The position numbers were made by a program, and so were the translations under genes. Below are positions 1-13,308 of a stretch of DNA of 64,000 bases, in pieces. The DNA comes from Combretum micranthum (taxonomy: Eukaryota; Streptophyta; Magnoliopsida; Myrtales; Combretaceae): the NCBI GenBank assembly GCA_024138025.1, contig JAMXBD010001584.1:186001-250000 (forward strand). The letters run 5' to 3'. A model generated the notes under the pieces. The model did no database searches. It was not told where the DNA came from and was given only the letters and a program-made list of their open reading frames with translations. Numbering within the stretch: the first letter of the stretch is position 1; every line of letters starts with the position of its first letter.

Positions 1-1500
1 ATGATATGAATGACCTTAGTGATGGATATTAGCACCAAGAACCCGAGCTATCCTCTCTCTCATTTGATATTATGCACAAACAAAAAAAAAATGGTTGTTC
101 GCCATGATAACAAAGGATTAATAAGAACTCAAGGATTTGCTCTTAAAATTCAAAGACAAATACTAAGGAAGTGTTTTATCAAAAGTCTTCATTAGGGTTT
201 GCAACATTAGAGTGGGTATTTATATAACTCCTCATCAATGGAAAATTTGTAAATAGTACAATTTAAATAAAGGAAAAATCATGCAAGTACAAGACAAAGA
301 TAACACCCATGATACAGGGCATGATCTCTTCTGAGCAATCCTTCAATGCTGATAACAGGCACTATCACGGACGAATCATAGGTTGTGATCTATTATGAAC
401 GAACATCTAATGCTGATATGGGCATTATTCAAGATATACCCTTGGTCATGAGCGTGATACCGCCCGTGTTCTCCTCGGTTTCCTCCTCATTTGGTCATAG
501 CCTAGAACACAATTGTGATTGGCTTGTTCTCCTCATTTCCCTCATATTTTCTACAAATTAATTCACGAAAACTTATGTGATGCATCCCCAAGCCAAATAG
601 GAAATCATACTCATCTTTATTAGTCAAAATCCTCATCTTGTTGAATCTTTTGATGTGAGCTTGATAATCAATAAAGAGATTCTCCTTTTCTTGCATACAT
701 TTGGCAAGGATCTTTTGAGTTAGTCCTTAGCTTCCTTTAATGCAAGCTTTGGCAATAAATATCGGGATTCAATTTCTATCATTACTTTGGGGGTATTGAA
801 GATTCGCCCTCGAATCTAATGCATAGGAAATCTCCATATCATAACTTGCATAAAAAATTAGCATAACAAACTCCAAGGAATGTGAATGTACCTGTAGAAA
901 AGAATTAGTGCAATAAAATGAAGTGTTTTCCTTATAAGTGTATGGTAACTCTCTCATCACTTTTGTGGTCCTTCCACACTTGTGTTTTAAGTGTTCAGCT
1001 CTCAACACCTTACACTTTTCTCTCATAAGTACCTTACTCACTCTCTCAACATTGAAGGAGTTTGGTACAAAAATCAAGTCTATCTCATTCCTTATTGGTG
1101 GTTGAAGAATATTTATCCACTCGTCTTTTCCTCGATCTCTCTCACACTGATTCCTATCTTTAGGAGAGCAATAATGGAACAACAAACACCATAGCTCCTC
1201 CATATAACATTGTATTCAACTTTCACTTTCACAATCCCCTTCCAACTCATAACAAAGTTGACAACTCCAATCACAAAATTCTCAATCATACTCAAACACA
1301 TTGCATACTCTTTATTAAGGGAATACAAAAGCTCATATAGTTTCAAACAAAGCCCTTCATATAGATACAATCAAAACCCTTTCACACCATTTATTCTCAT
1401 TGACAATATGACATACCATCCGTTCAATGTTAGATAGTGATCAAGATCCATCAATGAATGTTTTGTCTCCATGACAACAATAACACAATATGCACAATAT
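1..1500. other. Unclassified AT-rich sequence, no gene recognised
   Basis: I see no recognisable gene here. The longest open frame (769-1203, minus strand, 144 codons) has no motif I know and its composition looks like chance. A TATA-like stretch lies near 217-228, and 990-1420 is rich in C, T and A like the untranslated leaders of the LTRs elsewhere in this window, so part of this could be the divergent 5' half of the LTR that follows. The homology to family A that I can follow by eye begins only near 1500. Confidence 0.4.
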
Positions 1501-2779
1501 TTGTTTGTTGAAGTATTATTATGTTCATGCATATAAAAGTAGAGATCTTGCATGAATAATATATGTTCATGTGTTTAAACTCATTTTCATGCAGTATAAG
1601 TAGTAGATCTAGCATTTAGACACTCATATTTTTCTTGACATTCATGTTCCTATGGATATTGTGTGTTTTCATGCATTAATATTCATAAAGACTTAGTCTT
1701 GTATATATAAATGTGATAGTTGGTAGATCTTTATGAAGATAAGACAAGGAACTTGAAAAGAAAAAGTTTTTGTTAGAAATGTTCAAAAGAAAATTCGTAT
1801 GATTTTCAAGACCTATTTTAAAAACTCTTAAAACCACTTTGAAACTCATATTTTATATGAAAAATGAAGGGTATAAGTAATAAGTATCATTAAGTAATGA
1901 TTTTTATAAGTTGAAATGAGTTTAGATATGAGTAATGTGTAAAACAAGTAGTGGAATTAAGATGGAAAATTTTGAGTTAGTGTTCAACTTGTAAAATTCG
2001 TAACTTTGGATGATGCCTATGTAAACACCTAGTATTCAAGCTCAAAATGAATGTTTTATGTGTTAAATGAAGTCCTTAGGTAATGAATATAGTAAAGCTT
2101 TAAATTTTGATGCATTATACAAGTTTTCTCAAAGGAAACATGCAAGAAATGGATTTTTTCAAAATTCGGATTTTTGTGAAAAGCCTATTTAAAAACATAC
2201 TTGCAAAGTGAAAAATGTAAGTTTATATGTGGAAATGAAGGTCTTGGATAATATAGATGATGAAGACTCATTTTAATTTAGATAACAAGGAAATTCTAAG
2301 AATGAAATCATGAAACACTAATGAGATGCCAAATTTGGAAAAATTGGATTTTCAAGAAGTAGTTATTGTTAGAGTCTTGTAAGATTTAGGAGTTCTCAAA
2401 ATTTTCATTGTCAAAAATCATCAAGATCATGCATATATTGGACTCATCACATGTCATTCATGTTAGGAACTCATTCATATTTTATATACACATGAATCAT
2501 CAACTAGATACATTTTGATCAAGTGCAAAACAATTTTTCGGAAATGGAAAAGGTTACAGATCAGATCTGACCCCTCTTTTCCATGACTTAAATGTTTTCA
2601 AAACTTGAAAATAATATTATAAATAGATATATCTTTCGAAGTAGATAGAGATCGATATAAAATTTGCAAAATTCCGAGTTAAAATGACCAAGTTATGGCC
2701 GTTTTGAGTTGGAACTTGCGCAATTAGCGAGAATCACGATTTTGTTTAGTTTTGATACATAGTTTGGACTAGTTAAGTG

Positions 2780-2860
2780 ATGAAGTTCTCATTAGGGTAT
2801 TCTTATTTGGTAGGTGATCCCGAGAACGACGAATCCTTACCACCGGATTATTATTACTAA
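2780..2860 (+). CDS. Candidate 26-codon micro-ORF inside LTR A0
   Basis: A 26-residue frame starts M-K-F-S-L-G-Y and ends L-P-P-D-Y-Y-Y-stop, with an acidic centre. The same-length frame occurs in LTR A1 (35529-35609). In the last eight codons between A0 and A1 every difference is synonymous (Leu TTA/CTA, Pro CCA/CCT and CCG/CCC, Asp GAT/GAC, two Tyr TAT/TAC, stop TAA/TAG), which is what a translated frame looks like. It straddles a splice-acceptor-like TAG at 2811-2813, so it might be read only in unspliced RNA. No known family is recognised. Confidence 0.35.
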   Translation: MKFSLGYSYLVGDPENDESLPPDYYY

Positions 2861-2882
2861 GAGACCAGCGTACCATGGCCGA
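2814..2882 (+). other. Putative LTR leader microexon (A0)
   Basis: A pyrimidine-rich stretch ending TTGGTAG precedes position 2814, and the block ends exactly at a GTGAGT donor at 2883. A second acceptor-like TTTTTACTTGTTGCAG ends at 3537. The 69-nt length fits the other LTR copies. Confidence 0.5.
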
Positions 2883-3191
2883 GTGAGTATCACTTCTAAT
2901 TTCAATTACTGCTTGTGATTGTAATGATAGCTGCACTAGTTGCTAAGCAAAGACAAAAATGAATATGCATGATGGGTTTAATTGGGAATTATATTTGTCT
3001 GCTTTTGTTATATGAAGTTGAATTTAAAGAATATCGAAGCCAGGTGATAAATCATTGTTTGTATAGAAGGGTTAGAAATGATTGTCTGCGAGTATTGCTT
3101 GGTCACCTAAAAGAATTGGTTTAATTGATTATTAGACATCAAATATAAATTTAAACTCATTCATATCACAATAGGGATGGAGCATTAGCAT

Positions 3192-3295
3192 TTGTTGGTT
3201 TTCGTGATATATAAAACGAATATGTTGGTTAATCGTGATCCATAAAACGAATATGTTGGTTAATCGTGATCCAATAAACGAATATATGAGTTGAT
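3192..3295 (+). repeat. 31-bp tandem repeat in LTR A0
   Basis: About three copies of a 31-bp unit built around GTTGGTTAATCGTGATCC and AAACGAATAT. The same array is present on the opposite strand in both LTRs of element A, so it is a family-A trait. Confidence 0.75.
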
Positions 3296-3920
3296 TGACC
3301 GTGAGCCTAAACAGCGTCGTACCGTAGGATTTGTTAATCTACTAACCCGGGATGGAGGGTGCAAGTCTATCTACATATGATTTCCGACTGGTCATATGTT
3401 TGTTGAATTCATGTGTTTGATGCATTTCATTTGACTGATTAATCACTTGCTTGAATGTTATGTTTTAATTACGATATGGAAGTTCTCACTCACTAAGCTA
3501 GTGTAGCTTACGCCCCTATAGTTTTTACTTGTTGCAGCACAAGTTCATTTGGCTTAGGCCAAGACAGGCTATAGCTCAGGTACAGGAGCTAGGCGTTTCC
3601 TTTAGAAGTTGTATTCAATTTTGTTTAGACTTCTACAGGAAACCGAAAAGACTCTGGATAACTGTAATGGACCTTTAATATTCTTTTGCGGGGGAATGCT
3701 CCTTAGACTATGTAACTTTTATATATGCGTTTTGATTTATCGTCTAATGCTATCGAATGCCACGTTAAACTTCTTATCTCCATTGATTTGAGTATTCTAT
3801 TATCGTAAAGGGACGCCTTACATCTATACAAGACTCCCGAAAGACTTGGATGGTAATTCAAGAGTCTTATATGGCATGTGGCAGACTGTTATGTTTAGGA
3901 TACCCCTCTTGGGCATGACA

Positions 3921-4533
3921 ACTACATTAAAAACTTCTACTGAACCCGATAAGCACTTTCAGAACCCTCGATAAACCTTACACTCATAAATCCACTAAAA
4001 AAGTCATTCCTTTTCAATATTCCAAGAATTAAACTACTAAAGTAAGCGCATATCTTCAATTTTTCTCTAATTTTATTGTTTTATTTGAGCTCAAATGTCA
4101 GATTAATTTACATATTTTAGGGTTTCAATCTTTATCAATTTTTTATATCCGTTATGTCTAATAGAAAGTTAGTTGCTTGATGATAAAAATAGGCAAATAT
4201 AGTTGTCTTATGTAATTTTATAAGTTAAAACTTTAGGTAATCTATCACAAACTTTGTTATGACTCTTGAGCTTCATTGAAGTTTTGTTTGAACTTAGGTT
4301 GTTTTAGATTACTTGAAAAAGATAATTTTGACATTAAAGGTAGTAAAATGAAGTTAGAATAACAATGTAGTTGATATTAAAATGAAATGTTGTTGAAAAA
4401 ATGTTTTTAACAAATATACCATGAAGCTGCTCCTCGAGGAAGATAATTTTCAAAACTAGGGAAAAATTATGTTTAATTTAAGCTTTGAATGTATAAAGAT
4501 TTATATTATATTGCTTGCTTTGCTTTTGCAGAA
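3921..4533 (+). other. AT-rich 5' flank of the ORF-1 pseudogene, intron-like end
   Basis: No coding sequence. The stretch ends in a pyrimidine-rich run and TTTTGCAG immediately before the first ATG of the pseudogene at 4534, which looks like a 3' splice site of an intron in the 5' untranslated region. This is an inference from sequence pattern only. Confidence 0.35.
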
Positions 4534-6216
4534 ATGCCACCTAAAAGATCTTAACAACAACCCCAAAAACGATCCAAAAAGGTTAGACATGAGTCTAGTC
4601 CTACAGCATAAGTAGGTACCCAACCACCAATCCCAGTAGGCTTAACCGATGAAGATAGGGAGAAATATAATTTGTATTTAGTTAGAAAAAAGATTATTGA
4701 AAATGCTATGTTGAATTGGAATGTGTTAAGGAGTTATAGGATGCAAGAGGATTTTAGAAGATATTTCGCAAACCTAACTCGAAAAAAGGTGTTTAAAATT
4801 ATGAAAGAAGCCTTTAGAGAAGTGACCATGGCCTTCATGGCTAGTTTCAAAACAAGACTCTAAGTGCCCCACATGGAAGACTCTATCGAATTTTATGCAT
4901 TTAGAGAATACAAGATGATCACCATGAGGCAGTTCATAGCTGCCATGGGCCTTTATGAGGATGCTGAGATCCTTGATGATGAAGAGTTTAAAAGGCTACC
5001 TATATCATTCTCTAAGGATGAGTGGAGACGGTTTGCAAGTAAGGAGATCGAGGGCACATTTAGACCCTCCAAGACCACTGCCTTGAACTTTAAGAGCTCA
5101 AGTGCTAGAATGTTGCACTATTTGCCCATTAGGAGCATTTTCTTTGATGTAGAAGTTGCATCTACCATTGCAGAAGGTAGAGTTGCACCCTTTTATCAGC
5201 ATAATAAGAGGAAGAAAGATGAATGTTGAGCTAACTGTAGTTAGGAAGATCAGAACTCAAGCTAACCTCCAAGGCAAGGGGATAATCCTATATGGCCTAA
5301 TAACCAAAATCTTGAAGAATTTTGAGTTATGGCCAGGACAAGGGCCTACTGACTTGGTTTGCAAATTCGGAGAACTCCAGAAGAGGTCCTTTAGAGATTA
5401 GAAGTTGAATGAAGTTGGAGCCTAAAATGCTACTACACCAGTAGCATGGGAAATGCCTACAGCTGAGTATAAGCCTACAACAGTTGAGCAAGTACCATTT
5501 ACTATTGCTCAAGAATCTAAGGAGCCAAAGCAGCATGCTACTTCCACACAATAAGCTCCATCTCACCCATCAACACCAGCTTCAATAAACTAGAAGATGA
5601 AGTGAAGGATATGAAGAAAAAATTAGCTGGCTTTGAGAAAAATGTTAGTAGGATATGAATGATCTAAAGCAAACAATGAAGCAAATTTTAGATTTGTTTA
5701 CTCATGGTCCTCTTCAACTTAGAAAATCCAAATTTGTAACACCTAAAGTAGTCTTGGTTGAGCTAGATCATCCAGATGATGATGATGATAATGATGTCAG
5801 GCCACCCTCACCTTTCACCTATATACGATCACTCCTTTGTACTACAAATATTTTATCCCCATACACATGACCTTTCCATACACATTCCCTACTTCATACA
5901 CATATACCTTCACCCATATACACTAAACCCCAATCACAACAACCACCCATTCAAACATAAATGGCCGAGTTGCCTGCTCACAACATATGTGAGGACAATG
6001 AAGCCATTTCTCAAACACATGGCCCATCTTAACTCCAACCCGAACTACTTATTTGGAGCCCATACCCAAAACCACTTTATCTTTAATCCACATATTCTCA
6101 AAAATCTTTAGGAGAAAGGCCAAGTAGGCAACACCAAAGAAGAGGAGGTTGATTCTTTAAGATGATTCATCAGATGAGGATCACAATCCCATCAAGAATT
6201 GGGTGGAAAGCATTAT
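4534..6216 (+). pseudogene. Athila ORF-1-like protein, 5' and middle part, decayed
   Basis: A long decayed coding region starts with M-P-P-K-R-S at 4534. It resembles the plant transposon protein found as ORF-1 in Athila-type elements: a conserved middle segment with a frame change near 5220 (R-P-S-K-T-T-A through G-K-G-I-I-L-Y-G-L-I-T), then a Q/P/T-rich tail and a charged coiled-coil stretch near 5590-5720, then an acidic D-rich run near 5776. At least three stops interrupt the first frame (4552, near 4609 and 4861), several as TAA where CAA would fit. The coding trace stops at 6216 where LTR E is inserted and resumes at 52992. Assignment to Athila is by resemblance and should be tested by a profile search. 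Confidence 0.5.
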
Positions 6217-8969
6217 TGTCACCCACCAAAGGGTACCTTAAACACGACAGCCCATCACACTCGGTATTAAGATTTAAGTATGACAACCTTAATCATCACA
6301 AAAGCCTCGATATCAGGTGTAAGGCGTATTTTCACGATCACAGTAGATGAAACTTTGGATCATGTCGTTTAAGCAGTTATGCATAATAACAATTAAGAAA
6401 ATAAATCATAACAATATAACCAAGGATTCATAAAAACTTAGAAAGAGTCTTACAACATTAAAGGGTATTCCCCTATAAAAGATAGCTTAGTTTAATAAAG
6501 TCTATCTTAAAATAATTTACACTTTTGAAACTTCTCTTGGAATTCCATATCTACTTCTAACTTGCACTTCTATCCAAAAGGTCTTGGCTCAGAAGCATTA
6601 CCTGGGTAAAATAACCTCTTGGTTCCAGCCAAAGATACGAGAACTGCAAAAGATATCTAAGAGGGTATAAGCTACATGCTTAGTGAAATTTATTTCCATA
6701 ATTAAACACACGTCATCTAATAATCAAAACAAGTTTATTTAGGTAGCCATACGAGATGCACAAGTACGTGAGCAAACAATACATATGATTTTTCGGGAAT
6801 CATATATTGAATGGAGTTACCCTCCATTCCGGGTTAGGTGTTCTAGACTGTATAGGCCACTAGCATAATCATAAGTTCATGGTAGTTTTTATTTAAGCCA
6901 CTACCTAGCTACCAAAAATATAATCCAACTTATTTATAGTTTTATTTCCAAGCCACCACTTAGCTACTAGATATGTTTTATCTAGTTGTTTTCTCACCGC
7001 CATTTGATTCGGATGACCTTTCACCGCTTTATAGAATTTACAGACTCTATAAATCTCCTTACTAAGCTTTTGTCCCACCAAAGGTATAGTAATAAATATA
7101 ATGAACTCACCCGATGATATGCATGAATCAGTTTAATTAAATACTCATGGCATAATTAAATATTTTACGGATGATTATAGAATTTGCAGGTAATCATTCT
7201 TATATTAGATCAAACATTCATTATAAACAATTCCCACATTAATATACTTAATCATAATTTCATTCATATATGTAAAGCACATGCACTTATCCATTTTATC
7301 TTTTATTAGTTCTAATGTCACTAATTTACAGAAAAAAGCATAAGTACATAAATGTAGGAAACAAACTCACTCGTCCGTTTGCATAAATACTTCCAATCAA
7401 GGTAGTCCTCTAGGTAAGGAAGTCCAGACTTCACATCACCTATACAAAAGAAATACCCAAAATGAGTATTTCATGGAAGTTCTACTTAACTTGCTAATTC
7501 TATTTCACTAAGTTCATTAAAAATTGTATAGAGGGAAATTCCAACTTAAAATAGCTATAACTTGCTCATTTTAACTTGGAATTTTGCATATAATATATCG
7601 TTTTCTACCCACTCGAAATGATCTATCCATTCCTAAGATTACTTTTATCATAAAAAGTCTTTTGAGTCATAGGAATGGTCGATACAGAATCTTTATGAAA
7701 TTCTTAGCCCTTGAAACACCATTTTTGAACTTTTCTTGATTCCAAAAATCCTTTACAAAAAATATAGATACTTATATGGTTAAAAAATTCTTTGGTATAC
7801 ATATATATAGACCCATATTATATGCAAAATTTAATGATATTGTCTCAATAGTTATTTTTCATAAAACAATTTATCTCATAGTGTTGAAAACTTGAATTTA
7901 AACAATTTTTTTCTAAACGTTTTGAAAGAACTTCACAAACTCCTGGGTTATTATAAATAAGTATATTCTTATTTATTTTCTCAATTTCTTTCTAAAATAA
8001 GATAATTTTTCTTAACTTTGATCTTCTATGAGATTTTACTCTTAGTGATAAAAATGTAGTTTCCAAAATTGTTATTAAGTTATTGATAATCTATGATAAT
8101 TTGAATTGTATATATTTTTCCTTTGGAAATAGTTTTGATAAATAAGTTTTTTTTCCTCTTATATTTTTATTTCCTAACTTCTTTTAAAAAATAATTTTAT
8201 TTCTAGAACTTGGTCTCTTGAGTCTTTACCAATTTTACTTGGAAGGAAATCATATTTCAATATTTTCTTAAGTTGTTGATAATATCTATTTTTTTGAAAT
8301 TTATCAAGTTTATATTCCTTTTATTCCTTTGAAAACGGATGTATCATTTAAAACTTGGCAACCTTTATTTTTCTAAATGGGTTTATAAATTAGTGAGTTA
8401 ATTTTATCTTAACTTCGAAAACTAGTTTACTTCTTAGTTTTAATATGAAGTTGGAAAGTTTCCAATCTTAAGCTTTTATGAAAAACTATATATTACAAAT
8501 TATTAATACTAAGCCTTAGGTTATCCATCATTGAAAAGAAAGTGTTTATTTCCTTGATAAAATTATCCTTGTTGACCTTTAGGAAAACAATGAGAAAGTT
8601 TGAAAAGAAGTTGTAAAAATCTATTTTCTAAGTTGTTAATGACAAACTTCTTTATTTAGTGACAAGTTTCAAAACAAAAGAGTTTAATTTCATGTTCCTT
8701 TATTAGGGAAAATTCTACTTTAAATTTTGTTGAGATAATATCATTATGATGATGCATGTATATGAGTTTGTAGTATGAAAATGATGAAATCAAGGAAAGG
8801 TATAAGAAGCAAATAATAAGCAAGATAATAATATCAAGTATTGAAAACCTTAGCTTCATCAAGGTTACTCGGTCAAGTATTGGGAGCCTTAGCTTCATTA
8901 TGACAACCCGGAACTAAGAATAGACTAGTCTCAAAAGGAAAAGAAAAGAAAGAAAAGAAAAGCAATAAT
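6217..8969 (-). mobile_element. Solo LTR E, segment 1 (3' half in sense)
   Basis: Starts TGTCACCCACC at 6217 and continues at 51755-52986, where it ends GGGGTTTACA. Both outer flanks carry ATTAT (6212-6216 and 52987-52991), a perfect 5-bp TSD. Net length without nested insertions is 3985 bp. No internal domain survives, so it is a solo LTR. Sense is the minus strand, judged by the orientation of related LTRs in elements with coding regions. A third leader exon of about 42 nt may lie at 6602-6643, bounded by TTTTGCAG and CCCAG|GTAATG. Confidence 0.8.
7371..7439 (-). other. Putative LTR leader microexon (E)
   Basis: In sense orientation the block follows TTTCTTTTGTATAG and is followed by GTGAGTTTG at 7370. 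It is 69 nt long. The frame beginning G-D keeps L-P and E-D-Y-L-D but reads past the usual stop, so the peptide end is lost here. Confidence 0.45.
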
Positions 8970-8991
8970 TGTAAAGACCCAGATTTACCCC
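8970..8991. mobile_element. LTR D, first 22 bp
   Basis: The terminus TGTAAAGACCC starts at 8970 after ATAAT in LTR E. Solo LTR B1 was inserted after only 22 bp; D resumes at 13309. Confidence 0.55.
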
Positions 8992-10084
8992 TGTCACGCC
9001 CCGAGGGGTACCCTAAACGTGGCAGTCCACCGTACACAATACTAAAGCCTAGGAATGACTACCTTAGTCACGCAAAGGCTTCCATATCATGCACAAGGCG
9101 TACATCACAACTAAGGGAATGCATCGGAGTAGCGCAATTTATATCGATAATAAATAAGTAACAAGGCAAAGAGAATATAGAACATAAACATATCACATTT
9201 CAATTCTTAAGGGCATATTCTTCTATTGTCTTTAAATAAATGTACCTCACTAATCATAACGGTTAGCACATATAAAGAACCTTACAACTTTCTTCATCGT
9301 ATGATTCCATATCCTTAATCGTCCGTCCATAACTTCCTTAATGTCATGATCCTCAAATTTAATCCACGAATATACCTGTTTCAATCAAATCTATAGGGGT
9401 ATAAGCTACAACTTAGCTTAGTGAGATATTCCTTTTCATTCGCACCATATTTTCAAACAAGTTCATTTATTCAATCACACATATGCTATGCATACAATGA
9501 ACCAATCACATGATTACACGAATATATATAGTCGTCCGGAAACCATATATAGAACGGATTTACCCCTCCGTATCAAAGGTTAGGGAATCGGGGTTGAAGG
9601 TCCTCGACCTCCTACTGCTAGTCCCCAGGTCCTCACCCACAGCGTTCGGTTGGCTCGGCTCCGAACCTAGAGTCGCTTTCCCCGAGCGATTTGGATTCTC
9701 CAGGAAGGAACATGGCCCGTGGCACCGCACGATCACAGCCAATCCAACTCTACGCGTAGGAGTAGCAGCCTTCTGAGATAGATGTGACTCGATGGATGCT
9801 ATGCGTGAACGTTTTATTGTTCTTAGGTCAAACCTTATTAAGGTTTATTAGGGGCGATCAATCAATTTAGCATCAATAAACAGTCGTACAAGTAAGTAAA
9901 CAAAATTATCTAAACAAGCAGATCGAAGTTGCGATATTCTTAATTCTCATTTCACGCATAAACATAGAATCATATGTATAATCCCGAAATCCCCAAATAT
10001 ATTCGTCTTTATCTTTTCTTAGTATACTAATGCTACTACATTACAAGCACAAGCAAGGTAACGAAATTAGAAGGAATAACTCAC

Positions 10085-10151
10085 TCGTCCATTTCGCTAT
10101 CTTCTTAGTCGTAGAAATCCTCGGGTAGGGTATTTCCGTATCCTTCGTCAC
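10085..10151 (-). other. Putative LTR leader microexon (B1)
   Basis: Sense sequence TTTCTTTTGTCTAG precedes it and GTGAGTTATT follows at 10084. It is 67 nt long. The frame beginning G-D-E-G-Y ends T-L-P-E-D-F-Y-D-stop. Confidence 0.5.
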
Positions 10152-12090
10152 CTAGACAAAAGAAATACCCGGGATAAGTCTTCCATGAATTTCTATTCTT
10201 GGATATTCTAAACTCAAATTCGTGGTAAAATCGTATAAGAAGAAATTCCAACTTAAAATGGCCATAACTTGCTCATTTTAACTCGGAATTTCGCATACGA
10301 TATACCGTTTTCTACCTATTCGAAAAGTTCTATCCATTTCTAAACTTATCTTGGTCATAAAAGGTCATTTGGGTTCCGAAAACGTCAGGTACAGATTTGA
10401 AACGAACTTTTCTAAACTTTTGCAAAAATCCACTTTCTATCTCAACTTCATTTAAAGAAAATCCTTTTTGTAATAATATAAATATACATTTGATAAACAC
10501 TTTTGAATATATAGGTATGCTCAATTTATATGCAAAAATCCCAATGGTAGTGTCTCAATAATTTATTTCATAAGACAATTCATTTAAACTTTAGCTTTGA
10601 AAACTTCATTCCAAGTATTTAAAGAAACTTTATATTTTTCTTAGGTTTGTTATAAATGAGTATAATCTTATTTTATTTTTCTTCATTCCTCTTTTCCAAA
10701 ACAAGAAAATTCCCTTTAACTCTAGTCTTTCATATATTTCATTTCTAGTGATAAATGATTAATTTATCAAAAGTACATTAAGTTGTCGAAATCCTTTTCA
10801 TAATTTGTTTATTTAAGATGGTCTTAGAAATTGAGCCTTGCTTTTCTTATATTCATTTCTAAAATATAAGCTTTTACTTTCCAAAACTTGTTCTTTCATT
10901 TCTTTTGAAAAGAATCATCTTTTATTGATAAAACCCATCATTATAAATCTTACCTTATTTATATTCCCTTGAAAATTAGTTCCTTCTTTTAGAAATTTGA
11001 AAATCATTATTTTTCCTAAGTGGGTTCATAACTTAATGAGTTGATTTTTGTCTTGACTTTGAAAACTAGTTTGTTCCTTAGTTTAGAAAAGAATTTTAAG
11101 TCTTAAACTTTCGATATTAACGATTTATTTTTCTAAGAACTTAGATTAATACAAAGAAAATATTTTTCTTACGTTTTCTTGATAAAACTATCTTTGTTAT
11201 TTAGGAAAACTTGAGAAAACTTGATTTCTATGTTGTTGATAATAACTTCATGATTTTGCGATAAATCATATGATTGAAAACTTAGCTTTGAGTTCATTTA
11301 GTAAAACAAAATTCTAATTTTTGTTTAGTTGAGACATTAACATTACGCAAATGCAAGTATAATGAGCATATAAAATAGTAAGATCTTAAGAAAATACTAG
11401 AAACAAATAACGAGTAAGAAAATAAAATATCAAGCATTGGGAACCTTAGCTTCATCAAGGAATCCCGATCAAGAATTGGAGCCTTAGCTTTATCAAGGCA
11501 TCCCGGGACTAAGAATGGACTAGTCCCGAAAGATTAAAGAAAATAACTAAAAGATTGTTTTGACTTGATATGAACAAGTCTAAGACTAGAAAGACTAGTC
11601 TTAATAATTGCATAAAATAAATTGCATAACTTGAATATAAATAAATAACAAATGAGCTTATATGCTCTAAATAAATACATAGTATATATAATATAATAAT
11701 AATACAATAATAACAACATAATAAAGTAGGAAGCTTTATGTACAAGAACAAAACATGAACATGTTGTTGCTTTTACTACTCATATGAGTTTCAAAACAAC
11801 ACCATAGTCATGTTAAGTTACATGACATGGATGAATAATAGATGGAAGAAATATTACCTAAGGTATGTAAGAGATATGAAGATGGTAGATGGAATGGGTA
11901 TTATGTGAGTAGTGATATGTGGTAGATGGTGAGGCTTTGGAAAAGAAACTTTCTTTGGTAATGGAAGAGGAGTGTTTTCTTTTTACAAGAAGTGAGTTCT
12001 TGTAAGATTATAAAGAAGAGTTTTTGGAGAGGATTTTGGCATAATTTCTTTGCTTTGGAATGGTGTGAAGAAATGAGAAGGGAGAGGTGG

Positions 12091-12098
12091 TATTTATA
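12091..12098 (-). promoter_or_regulatory. TATA box of LTR B1
   Basis: TATAAATA on the minus strand, in the same CTATAAATACC setting as in the other family-B LTRs, followed by a C/T/A-rich leader with few ATGs. Confidence 0.6.
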
Positions 12099-13308
12099 GA
12101 ATTTTGTGGAGGAATTAAGAGTGTAATAAAATAATTTGAAAAAGAAAATTAAATAGATGATGTAAGAGGGGGAGCGCCGGTTTTGCTTCTTAGAGGGGAG
12201 ATTTGATTTGTTTTATTTGATTTGTGTAATAAAGAAGTAATGTGTAAAGTTTGATGTGATTAAAGGTGTATTGGAAATGAAAAAAGTAAGAAAATAGATA
12301 TGTAGGTGTAAGAAATAGGTGTAAGAAAAAGTAGAGATAGGTGAATAGTAATGAATAGTAGAAAAAGTACTATGAATAGTAGACTAGACAATTAAAGTAC
12401 CGGTAGTAATAAAAATACGCGTAATAATGCGATATCTGTAATTTTTAGCTACCGAAAAATTCCAAAACTGATATTTTTGGAATCCTTGTATTTTTACGAG
12501 TCTATTGGTATAAACGGAATATTTTTAATATTCCGTGCTCCGGGACACGCTTTTCGAGAACCGATCCCGTTTGGGTCCGAAGGTCACTCGAATTTCGCGA
12601 ATCTGATATTTTTATGTTACCTTACGTTATTACGAACTATTCTAGGCTATTACTTAATTTCGTTTTCTAGGGTTTGAAAACGCGGGATTGCCGGATCTTA
12701 ACTACTAGGGTTCGTTATAGGCTTGTTGACTTTTAGGGTTCCGTTTTGAATTCCGTTTTCATCGAGATATTCGTAAGATCGTATAATTTTCGAGTCTTGA
12801 GCGTTTTAGAATTTTAGCTCGAAATTTATGTTTTATTTTATTTTATTTCATTTGTGATTATTTAATAGTTTTTAGTTCTCGGAATCATTTAACCGAGTCT
12901 AGGTTTATGAGTTGACTCGATTTGACTTTGTGGAAAATTTGGATTTTGTGATTCTAAAATTTTACTGAAGGAATTAGGACTTTATTATCTCGTTGTTAAG
13001 CGGTATTTGGATCTATTGTTTCGATTTGCGTTTTAGGAATTGGGTAGATTATTTAATCGACGTACGGACGTTGATTATATCGGTAATTGGACTTTATATT
13101 TTATTTCAGGGGTTCTCGTTTTCTCAAGATTGAGAGAACTCGTTTTTGTTCTTATTAAATTTTTAACTGGTTCAACTTTTAGGGTTTCGTTTCCGGTATT
13201 TGACTCGGTCTAGAATTGAGTTTTAATCTCAAGTTGATTTTTCGGGTCTTTGATATTTATACTTCTAAAATTATTTTTAAGGATTATGAAAATTTTTGGG
13301 GGTTTACA

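Larger units (their letters stand above)
1501..3920 (+). mobile_element. Family-A LTR (A0), 3' part, sense orientation
   Basis: This is the sense-strand counterpart of the 3.4-kb LTRs of element A. Shared blocks include the hairpin near 2670-2714, the 31-bp repeats near 3192-3295, the motif around the ACCCGGGATGGAGGG stretch near 3344, and the terminal GGCAGACTG...GGGCATGACA. It ends in TGACA at 3920. No primer-binding site follows directly, so it is a solo LTR or the end of a truncated copy; the 5' boundary is unclear. It is clearly more diverged from the two LTRs of element A than they are from each other, so it is an older insertion. Confidence 0.75.
8992..13308 (-). mobile_element. Solo LTR B1, complete, 4317 bp
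   Basis: Runs from TGTCACGCCCCGAGG to GGGGGTTTACA and is flanked by perfect ACCCC duplications (8987-8991 and 13309-13313). There is no internal region, PBS or second LTR, so it arose by recombination between the LTRs of a former full element. Sense is minus. In sense order it contains a TATA box, a leader, a donor-like AG|GTAATA at 11856, two conserved hairpins (11582-11602 and 11505-11527), the inter-family hairpin 10244-10290, the microexon 10085-10151, a palindrome at 9830-9846 and the CAG acceptor at 9376. It is the reference copy for family B in this window. Confidence 0.92.

Noticed and set aside
769..1203. 144-codon minus-strand frame
   Set aside because: No motif, no codon signal and another frame open on the opposite strand; I could not support a gene.
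3921..6216. Region between A0 and LTR E as the interior of one element bounded by these LTRs
   Set aside because: The two LTRs are in opposite orientation and from different families; the true flanks of E are ATTAT duplicates inside a coding trace.
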